A DNA stretch of 64,000 nucleotides from contig CAMRHE010000156.1 in assembly GCA_947044405.1 (NCBI GenBank), forward strand, positions 4,155,001-4,219,000, written 5' to 3'. The stretch is from Leptodactylus fallax. Taxonomy: Eukaryota > Chordata > Amphibia > Anura > Leptodactylidae. Shown one piece after another: positions 32,270 to 43,414 of the stretch. A model generated the notes under the pieces. It had not been told where the DNA came from. It ran no database searches and saw only the letters and a program-made list of their open reading frames with translations. Made by a program: the position numbers and the translations under genes. Numbering within the stretch: the stretch's first letter is position 1; each line of letters begins with the position of its first letter.

Positions 32270-33905
32270 CAGTGCCTTGCAAAAGTATTCGGCCCCCTTG
32301 AACTTTTCAACCTTTTGCCACATTTCAGGCTTCAAACATAAAGATACAAAATTTTAATTTTTTGGTGAAGAATCAACAACAAGTGGGACACAATTGAGAA
32401 GTGGAACGAAATTTATCGGTTATTTTAAACTTTTGTAAAAAATAAAAAACTGAAAAGTGGGGCGTGCAATATTATTCGTCCCATTTACTTTCAGTGCAGC
32501 AAACTCACTCCAGAAGTTCAGTGAGGATCTCTAAATGATCCAATGTTGTCCTAAATGACTGATGATGATAAATATAATCCACCTGTGTGTAATCAAGTCT
32601 CTGTATAAATGCACCTGCTCTGTGATAGTGTCAGGGTTCTGTTTAAAGCGCAGAGAGCATCATGAAGACCAAGGAACACACCAGGCAGGTCCGTGATACT
32701 GTTGTGGAGAAGTTTAAAGCCGGATTTGGATACAAAAAGATTTTCCAAACTTTAAACATCCCAAGGAGCACTGTGCAAGCGATCATATTGAAATGGAAGG
32801 AGTATCAGACCACTGCAAATCTACCAAGACCTGGCCGTCCCTCTAAACTTTCATCTCAAACAAGGAGAAGACTTATCAGAGATGCAGCTAAGAGGCCCAT
32901 GATCACTCTGGATGAACTGCAGAGATCTACAGCTGAGGTGGGAGAGTCTGTCCATAGGACAACAATCAGTTGTACACTGCACAAATCTGGCCTTTATGGA
33001 AGAGTGGCAAGAAGAAAGCCATTTCTCAAAGATATCCATAAAAAGTCTTGTTTAATGTTTGCCACAAGCCACCTGGGAGACACGCCAAACATGTGGAAGA
33101 AGGTGCTCTGGTCAGATGAAACCAAAATCGAACTTTTTGGCCACAATGCAAAACGATATGTTTGGCGTAAAAGCAACTCAGCTCATCACCCTGAACACAC
33201 CATCCCCACTGTCAAACATGGTGGTGGCAGCATCATGGTTTGGGCCTGCTTTTCTTCAGCAGGGACAGGGAAGATGGTTAAAATTGATGGGAAGATGGAT
33301 GAAGCCAAATACAGGACCATTCTGGAAGAAAACCTGTTGGAGTCTGCAAAAGACCTGAGACTGGGACAGAGATTTAGCTTCCAACAAGACAATGATCCCA
33401 AACATAAAGCAAAATCTGCAATGGAATGGTTCACAAATAAACGTATCCAGGTGTTAGAATGGCCAAGTCAAAGTCCAGACCTGAATCCAATCGAGAATCT
33501 GTGGAAAGAGATGAAAACTGCTGTTCACAAACGCTCTCCATCCAACCTCACTGAGCACAAGCTGTTTTCCAAGGAAGAATGGGCAAGAATTTCAGTCTCT
33601 CGATGTGCAAAACTGATAGAGACATACCCCAAGCGACTTGCAGCTGTAATCGCAGCAAAAGGTGGCGCTACAAAGTATTAACTTAAGGGGGCTGAATAAT
33701 TTGACACTCCCCACTTTTCAGTTTTTTATTTTTTACAAAAGTTTAACATAGCCAATAAATTTCGTTCCACTTCACGATTGTGTCCCACTTGTTGATTCTT
33801 CACCAAAAAATTAAAATTTTATATCCTTATGTTTGAAGACTGAAATGTGGCAAAAGCTTGAAAAGTTCAAAGTTCAAGGGGGCCGAATACTTTCGCAAGG
33901 CACTG
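32270..33905 (+). mobile_element. Tc1-like transposon D, apparently complete
   Basis: 1636 bp between TA at 32268-32269 and 33906-33907. Long inverted repeats begin cagtgccttgcaaaagtatt and include gaagtggaacgaaatttat and ctgaaaagtgggg. The transposase is intact. The element abuts a (TA)n microsatellite at its right end. Copy E at 37500 is the same family inverted. Confidence 0.95.
32662..33681 (+). CDS. Tc1 family transposase, intact 339-residue ORF
   Basis: Cut-and-paste DDE transposase acting at TA dinucleotides in the nucleus. Uninterrupted from ATG to TAA. Residues ~10-60: first helix-turn-helix (YKKIFQTLNIPRSTVQAIIL) then the GRPSKLS hinge. Residues ~65-115: second HTH of the paired-like domain (RLIRDAAKRPMITLDEL). 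A basic stretch GRVARRKP at 113-120 could act as nuclear localisation signal. Catalytic domain: Asp152 in WSDETK, Asp243 in QQDNDPKHK and Glu278 in NPIENLW, spaced 34 residues (DD34E). GGGSIMVW is at 187-194. The ending AAKGGATKY is usual. Against copy E, individual substitutions such as Phe28 for Ser and Cys104 for Arg may be deleterious. Whether it is transcribed cannot be told. Confidence 0.95.
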   Translation: MKTKEHTRQVRDTVVEKFKAGFGYKKIFQTLNIPRSTVQAIILKWKEYQTTANLPRPGRPSKLSSQTRRRLIRDAAKRPMITLDELQRSTAEVGESVHRTTISCTLHKSGLYGRVARRKPFLKDIHKKSCLMFATSHLGDTPNMWKKVLWSDETKIELFGHNAKRYVWRKSNSAHHPEHTIPTVKHGGGSIMVWACFSSAGTGKMVKIDGKMDEAKYRTILEENLLESAKDLRLGQRFSFQQDNDPKHKAKSAMEWFTNKRIQVLEWPSQSPDLNPIENLWKEMKTAVHKRSPSNLTEHKLFSKEEWARISVSRCAKLIETYPKRLAAVIAAKGGATKY

Positions 33906-33908
33906 TAT

Positions 33909-33915
33909 GTATATG

Positions 33916-33955
<40 letters not shown>
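33909..33955. repeat. (TA)n microsatellite
   Basis: About 20 TA units directly after Tc1 D. Confidence 0.9.
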
Positions 33956-33958
<3 letters not shown>

Positions 33959-33959
33959 G

Positions 33960-35179
33960 AAGATAGCATATAGACATCTTGTATCCAGCCTGGAGGCATC
34001 CAAACCTCTGTTGGGGGTACTAGAGCTTCTTTTCAATTGTATGGATTTCCCCATTAAATGTATCCTCTGACACTTTGATACTATAGAGTAGAGAGCCTAT
34101 CCCTGGTCCACTGGAGGGCAGTTGTACAATGGGTCTCAATGATCAGGCAGTCACAGGGAATATACACAGGAGGATGATTTCATGTGGCCACCTGGGAGGC
34201 ATGCAATTAGTTTGTGAGCAGACAACAATGAGTGCAAACGTTCTTCCTTTTCAGAAGTTAGGCTGGAGACAGATCAAGTTTCTGTTCCCAGAGTCAGGGC
34301 GAGAGAACCAACCTCTCCCCCAGTAAGATGGACTTAATACAGTAGCCACAGCAGCGGTAACAGAGCCAGACCACTGGGAGGATGAGGACTACCAAGCAGC
34401 AGTAGAAGGCCATCTTGGTGAGCTGGGGAGCACAAGTGGCAAAGAGTACTATGCAAAGAAAGAATGCTCTCAAAAATAGAAGTGTTAAAGCACACCTGAA
34501 TTTTTTTTTTTTATTCATTCATTCATTCATTATGTACCTATCCCCCCAATATATACAACTCAGCTCGTATTACCTTATTTAGTTATTCCTTTCTATCTGG
34601 AAATCCAGGGTCTTCTTCTCCCAATTTGGGTCATGTGATATCAGGGGGAGGGGGGGGTCACAATCTCAGGTAACAGACCTTCCTGTATGATCCAAACAGC
34701 ATGGATTGTACCAAACAGGCTGTCCACGGGGCACAAAATCTGCTATCACTAGCTACTGCTGATAAAAGATGGCTCGTGACACACCTATATTGAAGGAGAT
34801 CACAGTGCAGTCTTCCTAACTGTATATTATTGGTTTCTGTGATTATTTGAGAGAATATGCCCAAATAATCACATATATATACAATAAGCTTTGCCCTTAG
34901 GGCGTTTGTTTCCTCTCTCCCATGAGACATGGACAAATTAGTGGACAATCTTTGAATAAAAGTCTCCTTTTTACATAAAGTCTGGGTGAGTGCCCCCTAC
35001 ATTTTGTCTTTATACTTGCACTTTATGAATTAACTCTAAAGTGAAGTGCACCATCCTGTTTTTTCTAAAGCATAGACTTGTATGCGATCTTCTAGTGCCG
35101 TCTCATTATTTTTATGACACGTAATAAGACCAGGTATCTAAGCAGTGCCACCTTCTCTTTTTTTCTCTATTGGTGGCAT
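33960..35179. other. Mostly unassigned DNA
   Basis: No gene. A (ttca)n patch lies at 34512-34530. 34573-34645 (ttcctttctatctggaaat, gtcatgtgat) resembles 7788-7855 just outside the Ngaro right end, so both carry the same unidentified repeat. Confidence 0.4.
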
Positions 35180-35180
35180 T

Positions 35181-35425
35181 TATTAATGTAGGGGTACACT
35201 GGATGGACATGGGGGATAGTGGGATGCTTGTTAGTAATGTGGGGGTACACTGGAGGGATATGGGGGATAGCAGGATGCTCGTTAGTAATGTGGGGGTACA
35301 CTGGAGGGAAATGGGGATAGTTGGATGATTGTTAGTAATGTAGGGTACACTGGAGGGTCATGGGGGATAGTGGTATGCTTGTTGGTAATGTGGGGGTACA
35401 CTGGAGGGACATGGGGGGGATAGCA
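35181..35425. repeat. 51 bp tandem repeat, ~4.8 copies
   Basis: Units read aatgtgggggtacactggag, ggacatgggggatag, then ggatgcttgttagt. The last unit is partial. Confidence 0.85.
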
Positions 35426-35499
35426 GGATATACCTTGATGTACTTATAGTTGCACTTGTTAGTATCGGGTCTCTGGTGGCTATAGTGGCTGCCCTGAAG

Positions 35500-35560
35500 A
35501 GTGGCTGCCATCTTTAAAGGCCTGGCATCTGCTGTACTATTACGGTAGATGTTGGGGAGG
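35500..35560 (-). repeat. Hairpin-chain family, 5' end fragment
   Basis: The complement reads taccgtaatagtacagcaga, then tttaaagatgg, matching caccgtaatagtacagctga and cttcaaagatgg at 41822-41860. Confidence 0.55.
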
Positions 35561-36670
35561 GGTACAATTATTTAAAAAGTGACCTCTGAGTTTGCTCATG
35601 TTTCGCTGTTATTTTATTGTTTTTACTTTATAGCTTTTCTATTATCTATTTTTTTGCCCAAAATGTTAAATTTAATAAAAATAAAAGTGTAAATAGTGTT
35701 TTGTGAGTGTCATAACTTTAATAGTAAGAAATCCACCAATTAGCTATAACTTTAACCCCCCACTCCTTGTGTCATCAGAGCAACTGTTACCCATCAAGGC
35801 ACAACAAGATCTCTGCATACTGTGGTGGAAGACATAGAACAGTGATGGCGAACCTTTTAGAGACCGAGTGCCCAACCCAAAACCCACTAAATTATCACAA
35901 AGTGCCAAAACAGCAATTTAACCTTAATACTGCGTGGATTCACAATTGCGGATGGTTAAGGACTCGTAAAATACAGTGGCCCCCCACATAGTATTATCTA
36001 CTACCTACCTGAAATCCCATGACGAGTGTCCTCCTTCTTCTGACTGCAGGCGCTGATGAATGACGTCTGTGTCGGGGCAGAGGTCACACTCTGCAGTCAG
36101 TGTAAGCCACGGACCCACGGCCTTACCTGACAGTTTTCACGTGTATGTGCATTTGCACATACAGCTGAAAGAAGCGATCCGTCACTACTTTTGTAAAGGA
36201 AGGAAATGTCCTGCATGCACGACTTTTTCTTCAGTCAGAAAACTAAAAAATGATGGAAGAAAGGAGACAGAAGAAAGACAGAAGACGGCGTCCATCATCT
36301 TGTTTACATTAGTATTAATGGGAATGGACACAGACTCTGTCGTAGTTAATGTTCGTTGTTGTCATCCATCAACGGACATTAACAAGGGTAGCGTGAACCC
36401 ACACACGTTTGTTTTTTATCAGTGTAGAAACAACAGCACGTGCATTAATGTGAATATGGACCACATGTGTAATGGCACCCTAAGGCCAGCTTCACATGGA
36501 CACATTTGGTTGTCAGCTGTAGTTCCCAGACGAGGACCTTGACTCCCAGCAGCATAGTTGTTTATCCCTGCTTCCCTGCAGGGAGTATTGTCTATGTGAA
36601 GCTGGCCTAAGGGTTACTAATATGTGGAGTGCCTGGAGGCAGTAATCAAGTAACTCCACTATGGCGGTCC

Positions 36671-36892
36671 TTAAAAGGGGTATTCTAGGAATATGCTGTT
36701 GAGCTCCACTTCTACTCAGGCAGAGACATCACATCCATAAGTCACATGGCCATGCTGCAGTTCAATCTAATTGAAATGAATGAGCATGAGCTGCAATACT
36801 AAGCACTGCCTCTATACAGTGTATGGTGTTGTGCATGGTAAGTAGAGAAGAGACCGCAGCAATCAATATAGTAGTCCCTATAATCCCTTTAA
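36671..36892. mobile_element. T2/Kolobok-type MITE, 222 bp
   Basis: TTAA at 36671-36674 and 36889-36892; ends ttaaaaggggtattctagg and, inverted, ttaaagggattatagggac. Non-coding. Confidence 0.55.
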
Positions 36893-37270
36893 TTAGTACC
36901 TTCATGTAACGCTAGGGAATGGGAAGGCAACCTTTTTTGTTCGGCATGCCGATTTTAATTAAAAAAAAATCAAAGATGAGGTACTCGGAGTGCCGATCAA
37001 TAATTGTAAGTCTGACGACCCCTAAACTAAAGTCATATATCACAAACCATAACACAGAAGTGCTGCCACAAGATGCTTTAGGACGCATGCGTTTACTGCT
37101 ATTTCCTGGGACGCACCTGTACTTTCCCATTAGAAGCAATGAAAGTACATGTGCATCGCACAATTAGTGATAAATGTATGTGTCCAGGAGCACCGTATGG
37201 TAGCAGCCTTAGGGTGGAAACATACTATGTATCTTTTATTTATGCTAATATATATATATATATATATATA
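36893..37270. other. Unassigned DNA with (TA)n at 37246-37270
   Basis: The (TA)n may be the microsatellite tail of the SINE that follows on the minus strand. No gene. Confidence 0.4.
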
Positions 37271-37482
37271 TAGCACCATCATATTCCACAGCGCTTTACA
37301 GACATTGCCAATCACTGTCCCATATAGGACTCACAATCTATATTCCCTATCAGTATGTCTTTGGACTGTGGGAGGAAACCCACGCAAACACAGGGAGAAC
37401 ATACAAACTCCTTGCAGGATTTGAACCCAGGACTCCAGTGGTGCAAGGATACAGTGCTAACCACTGAGCCACCGTGCTGCCC
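37271..37482 (-). mobile_element. tRNA-derived SINE with L2-like 3' tail
   Basis: On the minus strand the head reads gggcagcacggtggctcagt. The Pol III A box is tggctcagtggttagca (complement 37455-37471) and the B box ggttcaaatcc (complement 37417-37427). The body contains gtgggtttcctcccacagtc. The 3' end, gtaaagcgctgtggaatatg then atggtgcta followed by TA repeats, resembles the tail of the L2 LINE at 7600-7660. SINEs sharing a tail with a LINE are generally mobilised by it. Confidence 0.8.
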
Positions 37483-37499
37483 ATAACTGGATGCAGCTA

Positions 37500-39101
37500 C
37501 AGTGCCTTGTGAAAGTATTCGGCCCCCTTGAACTTTTCAACCTTTTGCCACATTTCAGGCTTCAAACATAAGGATATAAAATTTAAATTTTTGGGTGAAG
37601 AATCAACAACAAGTGGGACACAATCGTGAAGTGGAACGAAATTTATTGGATATGTTAAAGTTTTGTAAAAAATAAAAAACTGAAAAGTGGGGCGTGCCAA
37701 ATTATTTGGCCCCCTTAAGTTAATACTTTGTAGTGCCACCTTTTGCTGCAATTACAGCTGCAAGTCGCTTGGGGTATGTCTCTATCAGTTTTGCACATCG
37801 AGAGACTGAAATTCTTGCCCATTCTTCCTTGGAAAACAGCTCGAGCTCAGTGAGGTTGGAGAGCGTTTGTGAACAGCAGTTTTCAGCTCTTTCCACAAAT
37901 TCTCGATTGGATTCAGGTCTGGACTTTGACTTGGCCATTCTAACACCTGATTATGTTTATTTGTGAACCATTCCATTGTAGATTTTGCTTTATGTTTGGG
38001 ATCATTGTCTTGTTGGAAGATAAATCTCCGTCCCAGTCTCAGGTCTTTTGCAGACTCCAACAGGTTTTCTTCCAGAATGGTCCTGTATTTGGCTTCATCC
38101 ATCTTCCCATCAATTTTAACCATCTTCCCTGTCCCTGCTGAAGAAAAGCAGGCCCAAACCATGATGCTGCCACCACCATGTTTGACAGCGAGGATGGTGT
38201 GTTCAGGGTGATGAGCTGTGTTGCTTTTACGCCAAACATATCGTTTTGCATTGTGGCCAAAAAGTTTGATTTTGGTTTCATCTGACCAGAGCACCTTCTT
38301 CCACATGTTTGGTGTGTCTCCCAGGTGGCTTGTGGCAAACTTTAAACAAGACTTTTTATGGATATCTTTGAGAAATGGCTTTCTTCTTGCCACTCTTCCA
38401 TAAAGGCCAGATTTGTGCAGTGTACGACTGATTGTTGTCCTATGGACAGACTCTCCCACCTCAGCTGTAGATCTCTGCAGTTCATCCAGAGTGATCATGG
38501 GCCTCTTGGCTGCATCTCTGATCAGTCTTCTCCTTGTTTGAGATGAAAGTTTAGAGGGACGACCGGGTCTTGGTAGATTTGCAGTGGGCTGACACTCCTT
38601 CCATTTTAATATGATCGCTTGCACAGTGCTCCTTGGGATGTTTAAAGTTTGGGAAATCTTTTTGTATCCAAATCCGGCTTTAAACTTCTCCACAACAGTA
38701 TCACGAACCTGCCTGGTGTGTTCCTTGGTCTTCATGATGCTCTCTGCGCTTTAAACAGAACCCTGACACTATCACAGAGCAGGTGCATTTATACGGAGAC
38801 TTGATTACACACAGGTGGATTATATTTATCATCATCAGTCATTTGGCACAACATTGGATCATTCAGAGATCCTCACTGAACTTCTGGAGTGAGTTTGCGG
38901 CACTGAAAGTTTTCCACTTTTCAGTTTTTTATTTTTTACAAAAGTTTAAAATAACCAATAAATTTCGTTCCACTTCACAATTGTGTCCCACTTGTTGATT
39001 CTTCACCAAAAAATTAAAATTTTGTATCTTTATGTTTGAAGCCTGAAATGTGGCAAAAGGTTGAAAAGTTCAAGGGGGCCGAATACTTTCGCAAGGCACT
39101 G
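37500..39101 (-). mobile_element. Tc1-like transposon E
   Basis: 1602 bp between TA at 37498-37499 and 39102-39103; same family as D in opposite orientation and very similar by eye. Slightly shorter because of small deletions near the right end (38900-38925) and in the transposase. Confidence 0.9.
37720..38735 (-). pseudogene. Tc1 transposase of copy E, one frameshift
   Basis: The ORF is open from ATG at 38735 for ~290 residues with HTH domains, WSDETK, QQDNDPKHK and NPIENLWKE, so DD34E is intact. A 4-base deletion within RSPSNLTE (ccat lost near 37865) shifts the frame; the correct frame resumes at 37863 and ends AAKGGTTKY at 37720. The shifted product would be 316 residues with a wrong C-terminus. 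Because the catalytic core is unaffected, partial activity cannot be excluded. Confidence 0.9.
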
Positions 39102-39207
39102 TATATTCTTAGGCAACTGGAACTTTTACTTCAATGTAAAACTGCATTCACATGGTGCATTTTTGCACAAAAAAAAATGCCTGTGTTTTCTATGCAAAAA
39201 CACACAG

Positions 39208-39350
39208 TTATACAGAATAATGTCCCAAAGTGGCTCCTGCATACGGTATTATGTCTCATAGCGGCCTTTGCACACAGTATTATATCCCATAGCGGCCCCT
39301 GCACAAGGTATATGTCCCATAGCGGTCTCTGCAAACAGTATTATATTCTA
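39208..39350. repeat. ~31 bp minisatellite, ~4 copies
   Basis: Units of the form cccatagcggcccctgcaca followed by cagtattatat. Same unit as the longer array at 62219-62470. Confidence 0.75.
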
Positions 39351-39387
39351 ACTTTTATAATATTCCAATTTTCGACACTCACTAGCT

Positions 39388-39677
39388 ATTATTATACTGT
39401 GGGATCTCTTCAGACCCTAGAGTATAATAAGTGGAGATCTAAGAGAGTTGACAAATATAAAAACAATGTTACTCACCTTTCCTGTGCTCTGCAGCGGCTC
39501 TGTTCTCTTCGGTGCTTCTGCCTGAAGTCAGGGGTCTGCTGATTTGGTGTCAGGGGTCATGTCCAGCGTCATTAAGCACAGGAGAGGCGAGTAACATTGT
39601 TTTTTTATGTTTTATCGCCTCCCCGGGGGCTTCTCTTGTCATACTCTGGGGTCTGAAGAGACCCCACAGTATAATAG
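39388..39677. repeat. Palindromic module of the hAT-like composite
   Basis: Left tattatactgtgggatctct and right gagaccccacagtataata are inverted. Inner arms include ataaaaacaatgttactcac / gcgagtaacattgttttttta. Same module as 62497-62790. Confidence 0.7.
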
Positions 39678-39804
39678 TAGTTTCGTTTCGGCCGTGTTTG
39701 GTCCTATTGAAACAGTTGGGCAAGGACTCCGCTGCCCGTGCCAGGCAAATAAGCCTCACGTGCCACTCTTGGCCCGTGTGCCGGAGGTTGCCTACCCCTG
39801 CTCT

Positions 39805-40423
39805 AGGGTGAGTCCACACAAATAGGACTGGTCCAAGATACATTCAGCACAGTTTACTAAACAATTGTATAGTGAATGCCGGATCTTATCAGAAAACAGT
39901 GGCTTCACTCACAAAACTGCTGCCGATGTTACAAGCCGTGCGGCTTCTGGGCGATACAGCGGTTATCCACTAAATATAAGCAGTATACAGTACTCATATT
40001 AGTAAGCCTACATTTACACCACACTGAATAATGGTCATGTCATGTCCTGTTTTTTGTAACGAACATCACATGGCAGCATTAAATTCAATGTGGCTATTCA
40101 CATATCCATGTCACGGACCGTCAAACAATACAACATGTTCTCTTTCCACACAGATCTCTTCATACACTGACTATATACTATCACTGAAAATGACCTCACT
40201 AGTATCAAACCTTGTAAGTATATGATACATGGACAAGAAATAGTCAAACTGTAAGCTGAGAAATATTTTTCCATGTTTTATTGTTGATTTACAAACAATT
40301 TTTGGGAATAATAAAGATGAAAGGTGTCTTATTATCTAATGTCGCTTCTTTATTGTGAAATTTACAAACATTACTGAAGCTGGAACCAAGTTATTATAAA
40401 GGTCCTTAAGAGAGTGGGATTAA
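39805..40423. other. Unassigned DNA
   Basis: No gene or element recognised. Confidence 0.4.
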
Positions 40424-40744
40424 CCAGGTCACTGTGAAGCAGCTAAATACTATAAGAGTTTAGGACCGACCAATAGGGGGCAAAAATGGTCCCTACAAAT
40501 GATGGGAAATAGACGGCTCACATAGAGTTGGCTAAATACTGTCACTGGTGAGGACCTGGTCCTTCTGGAGTAGGGTATTTAGCCAATTCACTGTGAGCTG
40601 CCTAAATACTAGTTCAGTTCAGGACATGACCACTAGGGGGCAAAAAGGTCCTTACCAGTAATGGGAAGTAGACAGCTCACACTGAGCCGGCTATTTACTA
40701 TAACTCGGAAGGACCAAGTCCTTACAGAGTACAGTATTTAGTCA
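40424..40744. repeat. ~160 bp tandem duplication, 2 copies
   Basis: gaccaatagggggcaaaaat at 40468 recurs as gaccactagggggcaaaaa at 40628, with agctaaatact and gacggctcaca-type words in matching positions. Confidence 0.75.
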
Positions 40745-40929
40745 CAACTATGCTAAATCCCAGTGGGCTAAAGGACCTTGGATGACATCATGACCATGTG
40801 ATCAGACTCTTGGGTGGGCGGAGCTATTTGGACACTACAGGAGAGTGCGGTGTTACACAGAAAGAGGAAGTTGCTGGGAACTGTTACTGATGGAAGGTAA
40901 AGAGGAGAGAAGAGACAGCATGTGTGAGC

Positions 40930-41360
40930 AAGAGAGGGGAACTGGGGGCAGATGTAGGGGCAATTAAACTGAAGGCAGATGAAGGGGGCAATTAAACTGG
41001 GGGCATATAAAGGGGTACATTAAGCTGGTGGCAGATGAAGGGGGACATTAAACTGGGTGTAGATGGAGGGGGACATTAAACTGGGAGGGCAGATAGAGGG
41101 TGATATTAAATTGGGGCAACTGGAGGAGGACATGTCTGCCTCTATACAGTGGGGGTAGTTGGAGGGGGACATTAAACTGGGAACAATTAGAGACAGACAT
41201 GTCCCCCTCTAGCTGCCCCAGTTTAATTTCCCCCTCTAGTTTCCGCCAGTTTAAACTGGGGCACGAAGAGAGGGACTTAATACTGTGGGGCAATTGAAGG
41301 GGAACATTATAATGTGCGGGTATATAATGTTAGGGTGACTGTAGGAGCATTATACTGTGC
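40930..41360. repeat. ~28-33 bp minisatellite, diverged
   Basis: Units ggcagatgaagggggacatt plus aaactggg repeat about ten times with drift. Around 41190-41250 the array appears inverted (cccagtttaatttcccc). Confidence 0.75.
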
Positions 41361-41799
41361 GGAGGCACATGGAAAAATGGATGAAAATGGGCGGAGTCAA
41401 CATAGAAGCTAAATTTGCAGCAGCGCGCAGCACATTTTGTCCCTCTTTCTGTCCTTTGAAAGTTAGGAGGTATCATCTTGGCTCTATGGAAGCCATATTT
41501 TCACTTCCAGGACTTCTCTCACACTAAATATCGGTTTCATTTATATTTCTCTTTTGCTCATTCACTTAATTTTGTTAAATAACAAAATAAACTTTTAACA
41601 CTTCTGTTTTTGAAACCATCATTACTTTGAAGCATTTTATTTCTGTTCATGGCCGATCCTGTGCTCTCGTTCCATTCTGCATCCTAGTCCTAGAGCAACC
41701 AGTAGGTCTACCTCGCATTAGTTTTTGTAAGTCAGACAATTTGATGGATTCAGGGATCCCTAGCATGCACAAATTATTTCTCCATGAGGGGTTCTCTAT
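41361..41799. other. Unassigned DNA
   Basis: No gene; the open frame beginning at 41627 has no recognisable features and runs into the repeat that follows. Confidence 0.4.
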
Positions 41800-42890
41800 A
41801 TCATTAACGCCTTCCAATATCCACCGTAATAGTACAGCTGATGCTGGGTCTTCAAAGATGGAGACCGCTCTGCTGCAGAGCAGCGGCCATAGCTACCGGG
41901 TCTCCACTGTATTCTACAGCGGAGACCCGGGGCTAATGCCCGCGATCAGAGTTCACTCTGATCTTGGGCATTGCAGGCCAGGACCCTGCACCCAAATAAA
42001 AAAAATGGCCTCTGGGGCCTGTCCCCACTGGCCCTGTACCTTTATCGTTGCAGGCTGGCTCCCGCGCAGCGAGATCGCGGGGGCCGACCTGTTCCTCTGA
42101 CACCTGGGAGCCTAATTTAATGCTTCTCTTTGCATTAAAGCCTCCAATAGCTATGTAGCATAGCTATGTAGCAAATTTCCCATAGACTGCAATACAGGGG
42201 GGGGGGTAATACAATTTAAAAAAAAATTCAAATCACTCCCCTATCCCTAGAATACATATAAAAGTAAAAAATTACTGTGAAACACATACACATTAGGTAT
42301 CCCTGTGTCCGAAAACACCCGGTCTACAAACTTATAAAAATATTTTTCCCACACAGTGAACGCCGCAGTGGGTAAAAAAATCAAAAGTGCGAACCGAGGT
42401 TTTTTCGCTGTTTCGCCTCTGATAAAAATTTGAATAAAAAGTTATCAAACCAATAGACATTCCCCAAAATAGTATAACTAAAAAGTACATCTGACCCCAC
42501 AAAAAAAGACACCCTATGCATCCGCATACAAGGAAATATAAAAAAGTTACCAGTGTGAAAATATGGTGACTTTTAAGCAACATTTTTTTTGCAAAGTTCT
42601 AGATTTTTGTGAAGGGCTTAAAATGTAAATAAAGCTATATAAATTTGGTATGCCCTTAATAATACCAAAACATAGAATACAGGTTATATGTCATTTTGGC
42701 TACTTTCCAGCTTCCCAGTACATTGTACAGAATAATAAATGGTAGCATGATGAACAATTTGTACTGCAAACATTAAGACCTCATATGGCTCTGTGAACGG
42801 AACATTAAAAAAGTTATGGGGTTTGGAAGGTGGGTAGTCAAAAACAAAAATCGAAAAATTCCTCAAACGGGAAGGGGTGAAACACCTTTA
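41800..42890 (+). mobile_element. Hairpin-chain TTAA repeat, second long copy
   Basis: Starts cattaacgccttcc and ends cgggaaggggtgaa, close to an inverted ttaaccccttcc terminus. The first ~370 bp contains hairpins at 41867-41881, 41896-41930 (15 of 16 pairs, loop 3), 41937-41970 (14 of 16, loop 2), 42116-42139 (8 of 8) and 42149-42163. The second half shares sequence with the 13.2 kb copy and layout with the 29 kb copy. No coding potential. Confidence 0.65.
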
Positions 42891-42928
42891 TAAGTCCTAA
42901 TGGTGAATGGGCTTGGAAATTTGGATGT

Positions 42929-43148
42929 ACAGTCATATGAAAAGGAACAGGAGAACCCCCACAAAACGGGGGGGCGGGAAGAAAAGACCAAACGCCGGGG
43001 AAGGGGGAAAAACAAAAGAAAAAGGGGAAAAAAAAAAAAAGGGCCAACCGGCGAAAAAAAAAAACCAAAACCGAAGGCCCGAAAAAAAAAAAAGGGGAAA
43101 AAAACAAAAAAAAAAAAAAAAAAAAAAAAGGGGGGCCAAAGAAGGCAA
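42929..43148. other. Tc1-like start followed by 210 nt without T; probable assembly artefact
   Basis: 42929-42944 (tacagtcatatgaaaa) matches the Tc1 end at 63840. After 42938 no T occurs until 43149, and the sequence is only runs of A, G and C. The ORFs here (Lys-rich one way, Phe-rich the other) are not genes. Confidence 0.75.
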
Positions 43149-43414
43149 TGATGGAAAGCAGTTAATAGTTATGTTTACTGATATATTTTGGGTGGATAAG
43201 ATTTACTTCACTACAGTGCTTAGGCTTCTGAAATAGAACAAAAGCTCATTAAATATCAAAGAGAAAATATCAGAGGTCTATTAAATGTCAAAAACAGTTG
43301 TATCTTATCAGTACAATGGTGTTTTGCCTGAGGAATGCCCAAACTGAGCACTGTGATAGTAAGCTGTTGTTGCCTAAGATGTCACCTTTCAGTGGACATA
43401 CTGTATCTGCGCTT
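43149..43414. other. Unassigned DNA
   Basis: Nothing recognisable. Confidence 0.4.

Larger units (their letters stand above)
35850..39804. mobile_element. hAT-type non-autonomous element, heavily interrupted
   Basis: The left end cagtgatggcgaacctttta with gagtgccc is a classical hAT MITE terminus. The inverted partner appears at 39755-39804 (cacgtgccactcttggccc, then ggttgcctacccctg). Between them lie a T2 MITE, a SINE, Tc1 E and a palindromic module, so the original element would have been short. An 8 bp duplication could not be confirmed, and the two ends could belong to different copies. Confidence 0.4.

Noticed and set aside
36060..36542. 160-codon ORF
   Set aside because: Crosses repeat sequence related to the 12.4 kb MITE; no domain recognised and nothing to suggest an exon.
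39036..39542. 168-codon ORF
   Set aside because: Spans the Tc1 E terminal repeat, the minisatellite and the palindromic module; chance.
41627..42100. 157-codon ORF
   Set aside because: Runs from unassigned DNA into the hairpin-chain repeat; no protein features.
42838..43236. Several overlapping ORFs of 71-109 codons on both strands
   Set aside because: They arise from the T-free homopolymer-rich block and read as Lys/Gly or Phe strings.
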